Positions 52,496 through 60,455 of a stretch of 64,000 nt of DNA are shown piece by piece (positions within the stretch are counted from its first letter, which is position 1; each line of letters opens with the position of its first letter). Below the pieces are notes generated by a model that saw nothing but the letters and a program-made list of their open reading frames with translations, ran no database searches and was not told where the DNA came from. A program made the position numbers and the translations under genes. Source of the stretch: Cohnella thailandensis (GTDB lineage Bacteria; Bacillota; Bacilli; Paenibacillales; Paenibacillaceae); NCBI RefSeq assembly GCF_014212135.1, contig NZ_JACJVQ010000028.1, forward strand, positions 62,001 to 126,000. Reading direction: 5' to 3'.

Positions 52496-53671
52496 GTGCG
52501 TGACATAATGAAGGCAAAGAAAGACGGCAAATACAAGCTCGTTCTATCGGGATACTACGGATTCCGGAACAGCGGGGACGAGGCTGTGCTGCTGAGCATT
52601 CTTGCCGCTCTGGAGAAGGAAGCGGCGCAAGAGGGAGTCGGCGTGGAGCCGATCGTGCTGTCCGGCGATCCGGCCTGGACCGAGAAGCAATACGGGGTCC
52701 GGGCCGTGCCGCGGATGAAGCTCGGCGAGCTCCGCAAGGCTCTGGGAGAGAGCGACGGGCTGATCAGCGGAGGCGGAAGCCTGCTGCAGGATGCGACCGG
52801 AATGGGCTCCATCCCGTATTATCTGGGAGTGATGGAGCTCGCCCGAATGCGCGGCAAGCCGACGTTCGTGTACGCGCAAGGCATCGGGCCGGTCAATCGC
52901 CCGATGTTCCGCCCTTGGATCGCGCGCGCGTTCCGCAAAGCGGCGTACGTGAGCGTGCGCGACGCCGGATCGGCCGACCTGCTGGCCGACTTCGGCGTCG
53001 CCAGGGACCGGATCGACGTCGTGCCCGATCCGGTCATGGGGCTTCCGCTGCCGGAGGGCGCGGGCTCTCGCTCGGGTTCGAGCGAGGGGGCGGCCGCCGG
53101 CGGCGGCGGGACTGGCGCGGACAGGCCGATCGTCGGCGTGTCCGTGAGGTTCTGGCGCTCCGACCGCGCGGACCTGGACCGCGTGGCGGGAGCGCTGGGG
53201 AAGCTGGCCGAACGGCGAAGCGTTCGGCTGCGCTTCCTGCCGTTCCATCGCGGCTCCGACGAAGACGCGTCGCTGTACGTAATGGAACGGCTCGGGCGCT
53301 TCGCGGCGGACGCGGAGATTGCCCCGTCGCACGAAGCGCCGCAGGAGATGCTGCGCGAGGTAGACCGCTGCTCGCTCTTGGTCGGCATGAGATTGCATTC
53401 GCTTATCTATGCCGCGGGCCGGGAAGTGCCGCTGCTCGGACTCTCCTACGACCCGAAGATCGATCAATTCCTCGGTCAGCTCGGCGCGCGGGCGGTCGGC
53501 ACGACCGATTCGCTGGATGCGGATCGGTTCGCGGAGACGGCAGCGAAGATGCTGGACGATCCTCAAGCCTGGCGGGAGAAGTCGCACGCGGCGATCTGGC
53601 GCCTTCGGGAAGAATCGGCCAGGCCGGCGCAAAGCATCGTACGCTCGCTGCTTAATCCAGATAGAAGGTGA
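52496..53671 (+). CDS. csaB: Polysaccharide pyruvyl transferase CsaB
   Basis: Adds pyruvate ketal groups to the secondary cell-wall polymer, the modification SLH domains recognise. It has 391 residues. The family start is LSGYYGFRNSGDEAVLLSIL, and further motifs are GGGSLLQDATG, FVYAQGIGPVN and RLHSLIYAAGR. A Gly/Ser/Ala-rich insertion lies at about 190-212. The GTG at 52496 was kept; the ATG at 52508 is an equally good start and gives 387 residues. It is six bases from the tagA-like gene, and the window holds three SLH proteins that would need it. Confidence 0.92.
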   Translation: MRDIMKAKKDGKYKLVLSGYYGFRNSGDEAVLLSILAALEKEAAQEGVGVEPIVLSGDPAWTEKQYGVRAVPRMKLGELRKALGESDGLISGGGSLLQDATGMGSIPYYLGVMELARMRGKPTFVYAQGIGPVNRPMFRPWIARAFRKAAYVSVRDAGSADLLADFGVARDRIDVVPDPVMGLPLPEGAGSRSGSSEGAAAGGGGTGADRPIVGVSVRFWRSDRADLDRVAGALGKLAERRSVRLRFLPFHRGSDEDASLYVMERLGRFAADAEIAPSHEAPQEMLREVDRCSLLVGMRLHSLIYAAGREVPLLGLSYDPKIDQFLGQLGARAVGTTDSLDADRFAETAAKMLDDPQAWREKSHAAIWRLREESARPAQSIVRSLLNPDRR

Positions 53672-53677
53672 CGTTAA

Positions 53678-54445
53678 ATGACAGGAAATAGCAACCTTAG
53701 GCCCTTTCCCACCGTCTCATTATATGGAGTGCCCTTCTCCAAGATGAATATGAGCGATACCGTGAAGTATTTGACGAAAGCGGTCGAGGAGAGAAAGCCT
53801 CACCGAATCGTAACCGGCAATCCCATCATGCTGATGGCTGCCGCCGAGAGCGCGGAATACCAGCGCATCCTGGAGACGGCGGATCTCGTCGTTCCCGACG
53901 GCGCTGGCGTCGTCTGGGCGGCCCGGCACGTGAAGCAGCCGGTTGCCGAGCGGGTCGCCGGCTTCGATCTTCTGCACGAGCTTCTTCGCGAAGGGGACAA
54001 GCGGGGGTGGAGCGTGTTCCTGCTCGGAACCTCGCAGGAGATTCTGGAAGCGGCGCACGACAACCTGAAGCGGCAATATCCGGGGGTCCGTTTCGTCGGA
54101 ATGCGAAACGGTTACTTCAGAGATGACGAAGACGCGGAAGTCGTCGCCCAGATCCAAGCGGCCAAGCCGGATCTGCTCTTCGTGGCCCGCTCGGTCGCGA
54201 ATCAGGAGCCTTGGATCGCGAAGTACCAGGAGCAGCTCGGCGTTCCCGTCATGATGGGGGTAGGGGGGAGCTTCGACGTCATTTCCGGCAAGCTCAAGAG
54301 AGCTCCGGCGATTTTCCGCAAGTTCGGATTGGAATGGTTCTACCGCTTGCTGCAGGAGCCGAAGCGTTACAAGAGAATGTTGGTACTGCCTCAATTCGCC
54401 CTTAAGGTCGTTAAAGACGGAGATAAGGTTCTAAAAACAAGATGA
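53678..54445 (+). CDS. tagA: WecG/TagA/CpsF-family glycosyltransferase
   Basis: Transfers N-acetylmannosamine or a related sugar to an undecaprenyl-linked GlcNAc, the second step of teichoic-acid-like polymer synthesis. It has 255 residues. Motifs are VTGNPIMLMAA, DLVVPDGAGVVWAARH and GTSQEILEAA, with MGVGGSFDVISGKLKRAP near the C-terminus. AAGGTGA precedes the ATG. It lies between csaB and the tagO-like gene, so it most likely builds the polymer that CsaB decorates. The sugar is inferred. Confidence 0.9.
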   Translation: MTGNSNLRPFPTVSLYGVPFSKMNMSDTVKYLTKAVEERKPHRIVTGNPIMLMAAAESAEYQRILETADLVVPDGAGVVWAARHVKQPVAERVAGFDLLHELLREGDKRGWSVFLLGTSQEILEAAHDNLKRQYPGVRFVGMRNGYFRDDEDAEVVAQIQAAKPDLLFVARSVANQEPWIAKYQEQLGVPVMMGVGGSFDVISGKLKRAPAIFRKFGLEWFYRLLQEPKRYKRMLVLPQFALKVVKDGDKVLKTR

Positions 54446-54514
54446 TCTCTTGTGAAAAAATCATGAAAATGAACGATACGAGGAAATTCGCCGGAATTTG
54501 GCCGAAAAACTGCC

Positions 54515-54544
54515 TTGTTGAATTCGGTGGAGCCGGAGTATAAT
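54515..54544 (+). promoter_or_regulatory. SigA-type promoter of the tagO-like gene
   Basis: TTGTTG (54515-54520), an 18-base spacer and TATAAT (54539-54544), with the start codon at 54580. Confidence 0.62.
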
Positions 54545-54579
54545 TCATTCCGGTGATCACACAAAGGGGAGTTATAGAG

Positions 54580-55725
54580 ATGCCGATAGGCTGGTTGGTT
54601 GGAATCGGAATTGCCGGATTTGCACTGGCGCTAGGACTAGCGCTCGCGCTTACGCCGCTCGTCAAGAAGTTTGCCGTCAAGGTTGGCGCCATGGACGTGC
54701 CGGATCATCGCAAAGTTCATACGAAGGTCATGCCCCGTATGGGCGGGTTAGCTATCTACGCCGCATTCACCGTAACGATTCTGCTTTTTCTGCCTTGGCT
54801 GCCCGATAGCCTTCTAAGCGAACATGATCGGAACCTGATCATGGGGATGCTCGTCGGCGGCACGGTTATCGTGATTCTCGGAGCGATGGACGATCGCTTC
54901 CAGCTCAACGCGAAGCTCAAGTTTCTCGTTCAGATCGCGGCGGCTTGTATCGTTGTTTTCGGATATGACATCAAGATTAACCTTGTTAATATACCGTTCG
55001 GATCGGCCATGCAGCCGATGGGAGATTGGCTCAGCATTCCGCTTACGATCTTCTGGATCGTCGGAGTGACTAACGCCATTAATTTGATCGACGGCTTGGA
55101 CGGGCTGGCCGCCGGCGTATCCGGCATCGCGATCGCGACGATTCTCGTGATGGCCGCGATCATGGGCCAAGGCTCCGTTATCCTGCTGTCGGCCGTCCTG
55201 CTCGGAGGAGTCGTCGGCTTCCTGCACTACAACTTCCACCCCGCGAAGATCTTCATGGGGGATTCCGGGTCGCTTTTCCTAGGCTTCGCTCTCGCGAACT
55301 TGTCCATGCTCGGATTTAAGCAAATTACGATCGTATCCTTCGTGATTCCTATCCTTATTATCGGGGTTCCGCTGTCGGACACGTTCTTCGCTATCATTCG
55401 TCGATTGGTCAACAAGAAGCCGATTTTCGCCCCGGACAAAGGGCACCTGCACCACAGACTGCAGCAGCTCGGTTTCAGCCACCCCAAAACCGTCCTTATC
55501 ATCTACGGCATCGCGGCCTTCTTCGGAGCCTGCGCCGTCATTCTCTCGGTCGCCACGAGCGCGGGAATGGGCAACTGGGTCACGTTCATCGTCATCTGCG
55601 TGCTGATCTTCCTGCTGCAGATCGGCGCCGAGGTCATCGGGATCGTCGACAAGACGAAGCGTCCGGTTATCAATTTCTTAAGAGGCATGTTCCTCAAGCA
55701 GCAGACGGATAGTCGGTCTAAATAA
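54580..55725 (+). CDS. tagO: Undecaprenyl-phosphate GlcNAc-1-phosphate transferase (TagO/WecA type)
   Basis: A membrane enzyme that starts wall-polymer synthesis by moving GlcNAc-1-phosphate to undecaprenyl phosphate. It has 381 residues and about 10-11 helices. The family motifs are KVHTKVMPRMGG, DDRFQLNAKLK, TNAINLIDGLDGLAAG, AKIFMGDSGSLFLGF and the C-terminal HLHHRL. The frame reaches a GTG at 54553, but the ATG at 54580 has AAGGGGAG about 10 bases before it and gives the normal N-terminus. It has its own promoter and a strong terminator. Confidence 0.92.
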   Translation: MPIGWLVGIGIAGFALALGLALALTPLVKKFAVKVGAMDVPDHRKVHTKVMPRMGGLAIYAAFTVTILLFLPWLPDSLLSEHDRNLIMGMLVGGTVIVILGAMDDRFQLNAKLKFLVQIAAACIVVFGYDIKINLVNIPFGSAMQPMGDWLSIPLTIFWIVGVTNAINLIDGLDGLAAGVSGIAIATILVMAAIMGQGSVILLSAVLLGGVVGFLHYNFHPAKIFMGDSGSLFLGFALANLSMLGFKQITIVSFVIPILIIGVPLSDTFFAIIRRLVNKKPIFAPDKGHLHHRLQQLGFSHPKTVLIIYGIAAFFGACAVILSVATSAGMGNWVTFIVICVLIFLLQIGAEVIGIVDKTKRPVINFLRGMFLKQQTDSRSK

Positions 55726-55748
55726 TTAGTTAATTGTATTAAAGAATT

Positions 55749-55805
55749 AAGGCTCATTTTCTTGGATCCGCCATGACGGAGAACAAGGATATGAGCCTTT
55801 TTTAT
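55749..55805 (+). terminator. Rho-independent terminator after tagO
   Basis: AAGGCTCAT (55749-55757) pairs with ATGAGCCTT (55791-55799), and the T-run extends to 55804. Confidence 0.85.
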
Positions 55806-55835
55806 GCTCAATGCTTAAACATTTGCTGATAGAAA

Positions 55836-55878
55836 CCGATAAAAAAGAATATAGAACTTTTGTAATGTTTTTTATCGG
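55836..55878. promoter_or_regulatory. Perfect 11-bp inverted repeat upstream of the SLH protein gene
   Basis: CCGATAAAAAA (55836-55846) and TTTTTTATCGG (55868-55878) form a perfect stem around a 21-base AT-rich loop. It lies 58 bases before the SLH gene. The T-run falls within the stem, so a terminator is less likely than an operator or leader hairpin. Confidence 0.5.
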
Positions 55879-55935
55879 ATGGTCGTCAAATGGAAAGTGA
55901 GTCATCTGGCTCTACATACAGAAGGAGGCACCCTA

Positions 55936-58900
55936 GTGAAAAAGTTTGTTTCTCTATTTATGGCGGTTATTCTTGCCGTCACGCTGATCCCCTTCGGAAT
56001 CGGCAAGCAGGCAGATGCGGCCGCAGACGCTCCGTTCTATTTCAGCCCGGATATTACGAGCTTGAAGAAGACGGCTACCTACAGGATCGATAATTCCAAT
56101 ACGACGGACACGCTGTTGTCGCGCGACAACGCTTATATTGTGTACCAAAGCACGCTTTCTTTCGAAGGTGCTTATGCGAATGTGCTGCCGACCGGCATGA
56201 GCGCCAGGATCGAGCATTTGAACCAGAACTCGAACGGAACATGGACGGTCGACGCGGCTCAATTCACGACCGGCGTCGTACAGGCCGATTCGGGCACTTC
56301 GCCGCGATTCAAGGCCAACAGTCTATCCCTGTTCAGCGGGATGAACCGCGTTACGCTGATCGGGATGAACGGATCGAATCAAAGGTCGGATTCGTTCTAC
56401 GTGCTTTACGATCAAGTTCCTTATGTGGAGAATCTGTTCGTGAGGAGCGGAACGGCGGAGATCAGTCTGAACGAAGGCTCGCAGGCTGTCGTTCCGAACC
56501 AAACGGTGTTGCCGCGCGGAACGGTGCGGAACACGAACGAGGTCACGCTTAGCTTAAACGGCGCCTCTCCGTCTCAAATATCGGTTCCGGACAGCGGCGT
56601 TTTGTCTCTGCCGGCGCTGACGCTGCAGCCAGGGCTGAATACGATCACGCTGACGTTGAAGAACGGCTCGGACACGATCACGATCACTCGCCAATTGTTC
56701 TACTATAGCGCGGTGAACTCGTTTACTAGCATTATCATGCAATACGGTGCAGACACGTTCGAACTGGCTAATAATACGCCTTCCGTGACGACTAGTAAGT
56801 CGCCTGCTGATCAAGCGGAAGGACTTACGGTTACGATGCTGGTCCCGGACATCTCCGCCGCGACGCCGTTCGCAGGCAACGCCGATTACAGCATCAACAG
56901 CACCGTAACGGGCACGGTGAATGCGGCCGATATTATCTCCGACACGCTGATTCCAAGCAGCGATTCGACCATTCCGAACTATCGGCTTATCAAATTCAAG
57001 CTTCCTTCCTTCCCTTTGCAGAAGGATAGCCTCGGCAATCTGCTTGCCGATCAGAAAGTACAATTAAGCTTGGCCTATCCGGATACGACAACATCGTCGG
57101 TGACAGCGAGATTTCAATTTCTTCCTGGAAACACGGTTATTAAGGACATGCAGCTTTTGACCAACTATAACCCTATCGTCGACCCGGATGTGACCAGTGC
57201 CGATCGCTCTCCGCTCAAAGGCGCGGAAGTAACCGACTCTACCTTCTATATCCTGTTGACCGCGGACAAGGCGCTTGTTGCCGGCACAAACGATAAGCTG
57301 TATGGCAAGTATCTGCCGTACAGCACAACTCCGCTCACTTTGACGAGGGAATCGGGTGCGACGGGGCTAGCAGCAGATGGAACGCAAGCCGTTTATAAAG
57401 TCACGGGCTTCCTAAACGGTCAGCAAACCGTCCAGTTTCAGCTTGGCAGTCCGACAAAAGCATTTGACGCGGCTTATGCTGCCAGCATCTCGTACATTCA
57501 GAAGAGCTACATCTATATTGCCAATCTGACTGACGGACAACAGGTGTCTTTCGACTCCAAAGCGACGACCACCGTGAACGTTAAAGGCCAATATTTAGGC
57601 TTTGACGATCTTCAGGATGAGCAATATGTCATTAATGGCATGTCTTACGCTTATACGACGACAGAAATGAATAGCACCACACATGCATTCGAATTGAATC
57701 TGACGGTCGATTCAAGCATACTCGGCAAACTGGTAGCGGGCGAGAACCGCCTTACTTTCAAAGGGACGAATGTAACGCCAGGCGGCGTCCGTCAAGATGT
57801 GGTCAAGGAGATTCGCATTTACCTGGTCGACAAGAACGTGCCGACAGTTGCGAAATTCCAACCGGCCCTGGGCGAGGGACGCGTGGGCTTTGTCCTTGCT
57901 GGCCTGGATAATTACGATGCGGATATGTCGAAAATCATGTCCGTATCGCCGGTGTTCAAGCCCGTCGACGGCCATTATGAAACGAACGAGACTTTGTACG
58001 ATCTCGTCATTCGCGGAAGCGGCGCTAAATTCGCTGAGTTGAAACTGGGGTCCGAGAGCATCAGCGGGCCGATTGAGATTCCGGAATCCGTTACGTCCAG
58101 CACGACGGCAATCCAAGGCCAATTGTCTTATAATAGTACTCATCCGTATTACTACGATCTTATCGGGGACAGCGGGGATTTCATCCTCCGGATTAAAGAC
58201 ATCCCATTCCCGGATGAAGGTTCGCGCGTGTACAATTTGGTGTTGACGAACAGTTCGGGCGCAAGCACGAGCCAACTGCTTGAGATTACCAAGGTCGTCT
58301 CCCCGTACCGCATCCTTTCGCCGGTTGCGACCGTAGGCGATCAGATCACCGTCAATAAGAACTTCGTTCACTTCGATATCGAAGCTAAGGGAGCCACTGA
58401 CGTTTTGATCAATGGCGTGAGCGCCACCAAGCGTGAGGATCTGGCGAACCGCTTCGTCTACGACTTCGTAGGTTTGAAACCGGACAAGGCAACCTCTATC
58501 AAGATTCAGATTCAGCAGGCCGGCAATTCGTTCACCGAGACCGTTTCGGTTTTCTACTCATCGACGGTTCAAGTGGACAGCCAATATATGCAGAAGATGG
58601 GCAGCAAATTCAGCATCTTCAACAAACAATTGGAACTGACCTTCCCGAAGAACACGGTTCTTAAGGCGGCGACGCCTAATGCGAACCAAGTGACCAAGCT
58701 TTATACGGATACGAACCTGCTGTTCGGCATTGCCGATCCGAATACGGGAATCGTGGAGCGCCGGAACGACTATGGCGACATTATCGGGGTGGACCCGGAC
58801 CAACGGACTGACGCGAACTTGCCTGTCGGTTCCCGCGTCGTTCTGATCGATTACCTGCTATCCGAGTTTTATACGAACCCGACGGCATTTCTGAACTTCT

Positions 58901-59868
58901 CGAACGTATCGCCGACGTATTGGATTAGCGGCGGCGTAGGGGAAGAAAGAAACGTAGGCGAGACCGGGTACAAACCTGCAACCAACGGCTTAACGCCTTA
59001 TTCGATCGAAGGAGTTTTCGGAGTATCGTTCCCTTCGGAACGTAAGGTCGTACCGACCAATCGCGGCGAGCTTACGCTTAAGTTCGACGAAAGCGTCGTC
59101 GATGAGGCCGGAACCACCATCACGGTGTTCCGCTTCACGGATAAGAAGCAATGGGAGAACATCGGCGGCGCGGCGGACATGAAGAAGCATACCATTACCG
59201 TTCCGTTCGACGACTTCGGCTACTATAAAGTAGTTAAGATGAAGAAGAGCTTCTCCGACATTACGCTTCACCCGTGGGCGCGCAACATTCTGAACGCCCT
59301 GTATTCCAAAGGAATCATGAATCCGCTCAAGATCTCGGAGTTCGGAGTTTACGATACGACAACCCGCGGCGAGTTCGCGACATTGCTCGTAAAGGGTCTG
59401 AATATACCGTTGAATTATGATGCGAACAATACATTCCCGGAGATTACGCTCGGGCTAGAGACGACGACTTGGGACTATGCCCATATCGAGACCGCAGCGC
59501 GCGCCGGCATTGTTACAGGCAATACGGACGGATCTTTCGGCGCAGACGATCCGATCACGCGTCAAGACGCCGCGGTGATGATCGCCCGGGCGCTCGAACT
59601 CAAGATGGCGACCAATGACTCCAAGCTGGAAGCCGCGCTGGCCAAAGCGTTCGTTGATTCAAGCTCCATTTCTTATTATGCGCGGCCGGCTGTCGATGCC
59701 GTGAATAAGGCTAAGATCATGACAGGATCGTCTACGACCTTGCCTGGACAGAAGAAGCCGGTTTACAACTTCAACCCGCAAAGTCCGATGACGCGAGCGG
59801 AAGCGGGCAAAGTGGCCGTAGAGCTGCTCAAGCTGAGCACGGATATATTCTCGTCTAACTTGAGCTAA
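55936..59868 (+). CDS. SLH-domain cell-surface protein, 1310 residues
   Basis: An exported surface protein. The signal peptide (MKKFVSLFMAVILAVTLIPF, cleavage near QADAAA) is followed by ~1100 residues of beta-rich, Ig-like units without a recognisable enzyme site. The C-terminus has three SLH domains (about 1105-1310), for example GIVTGNTDGSFGADDPITRQ and NPQSPMTRAEAGKVAVELL. The GTG at 55936 with AAGGAGG seven bases upstream is chosen; the frame reaches 55879. It follows the csaB-tagA-tagO group and precedes the S-layer gene. The role is probably structural or adhesive. Confidence 0.87.
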   Translation: MKKFVSLFMAVILAVTLIPFGIGKQADAAADAPFYFSPDITSLKKTATYRIDNSNTTDTLLSRDNAYIVYQSTLSFEGAYANVLPTGMSARIEHLNQNSNGTWTVDAAQFTTGVVQADSGTSPRFKANSLSLFSGMNRVTLIGMNGSNQRSDSFYVLYDQVPYVENLFVRSGTAEISLNEGSQAVVPNQTVLPRGTVRNTNEVTLSLNGASPSQISVPDSGVLSLPALTLQPGLNTITLTLKNGSDTITITRQLFYYSAVNSFTSIIMQYGADTFELANNTPSVTTSKSPADQAEGLTVTMLVPDISAATPFAGNADYSINSTVTGTVNAADIISDTLIPSSDSTIPNYRLIKFKLPSFPLQKDSLGNLLADQKVQLSLAYPDTTTSSVTARFQFLPGNTVIKDMQLLTNYNPIVDPDVTSADRSPLKGAEVTDSTFYILLTADKALVAGTNDKLYGKYLPYSTTPLTLTRESGATGLAADGTQAVYKVTGFLNGQQTVQFQLGSPTKAFDAAYAASISYIQKSYIYIANLTDGQQVSFDSKATTTVNVKGQYLGFDDLQDEQYVINGMSYAYTTTEMNSTTHAFELNLTVDSSILGKLVAGENRLTFKGTNVTPGGVRQDVVKEIRIYLVDKNVPTVAKFQPALGEGRVGFVLAGLDNYDADMSKIMSVSPVFKPVDGHYETNETLYDLVIRGSGAKFAELKLGSESISGPIEIPESVTSSTTAIQGQLSYNSTHPYYYDLIGDSGDFILRIKDIPFPDEGSRVYNLVLTNSSGASTSQLLEITKVVSPYRILSPVATVGDQITVNKNFVHFDIEAKGATDVLINGVSATKREDLANRFVYDFVGLKPDKATSIKIQIQQAGNSFTETVSVFYSSTVQVDSQYMQKMGSKFSIFNKQLELTFPKNTVLKAATPNANQVTKLYTDTNLLFGIADPNTGIVERRNDYGDIIGVDPDQRTDANLPVGSRVVLIDYLLSEFYTNPTAFLNFSNVSPTYWISGGVGEERNVGETGYKPATNGLTPYSIEGVFGVSFPSERKVVPTNRGELTLKFDESVVDEAGTTITVFRFTDKKQWENIGGAADMKKHTITVPFDDFGYYKVVKMKKSFSDITLHPWARNILNALYSKGIMNPLKISEFGVYDTTTRGEFATLLVKGLNIPLNYDANNTFPEITLGLETTTWDYAHIETAARAGIVTGNTDGSFGADDPITRQDAAVMIARALELKMATNDSKLEAALAKAFVDSSSISYYARPAVDAVNKAKIMTGSSTTLPGQKKPVYNFNPQSPMTRAEAGKVAVELLKLSTDIFSSNLS

Positions 59869-59919
59869 TGGATTACTGAGGTATTCTGTTGATTTACAAT
59901 GAATGCTTGGCAGTAAACG

Positions 59920-59962
59920 ATGACGGCAAAGGGACAACCTCCCTGAGCCGTCATTTTATTTT
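59920..59962 (+). terminator. Rho-independent terminator after the SLH protein gene
   Basis: ATGACGGC and GCCGTCAT pair (8 bp), with an inner GGG/CCC pair, and are followed by TTTATTTT. Confidence 0.82.
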
Positions 59963-60012
59963 CGCTTATCAATGGTCTAGACGAGATTGGATGGTCTGGA
60001 AGAACTTTGGCA

Positions 60013-60247
60013 ATGACGGTGCGCTGCCCATCGGCTATACTGATGAAGGTTAGACGATACATAATCAGATGTGGGAATTTGTTCAAACGGTTATTGAAAA
60101 AAAATTGCGAAGTTTTATTAGGAAACCGCAACTTTTCTAATGCTCGTGCGTCTAATTACATGCTGCGTAAACAGAGGGACTAGAGACTCAGAGTCTAGTG
60201 CTGAAGCCAAGAAATCTCTTTACGCTCGTTTGTCGTCAATGTATAAT
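60013..60247 (+). promoter_or_regulatory. Promoter region of the S-layer gene, at least two candidates
   Basis: P1 is ATGACG (60013-60018), 17 bases, TATACT (60036-60041). P2 is TTTACG (60219-60224), 17 bases, TATAAT (60242-60247). A hairpin ACTAGA/TCTAGT lies between them at 60179-60199. From P2 the leader before the main start would be about 200 bases. S-layer genes often have several promoters and long leaders. This ~590-base gap has no other gene. Confidence 0.55.
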
Positions 60248-60455
60248 AGGTTAAGTGGCATTTATTGCCTGGCTTATTTCTGTGCGTTTACTAGTTTCTG
60301 CGACATGATTCTTCCTTAGAACATGACCGTAGACATCAATTATAGACAATGCTCAACTCCGGAAAGGGGGTGAAACGCCGATGAGAGATTCGAGCTACAA
60401 ATCTTCTAAACAAACAACACAACAGATTCCTTTTCAAGGAGGAGAAAAAAAGGTT

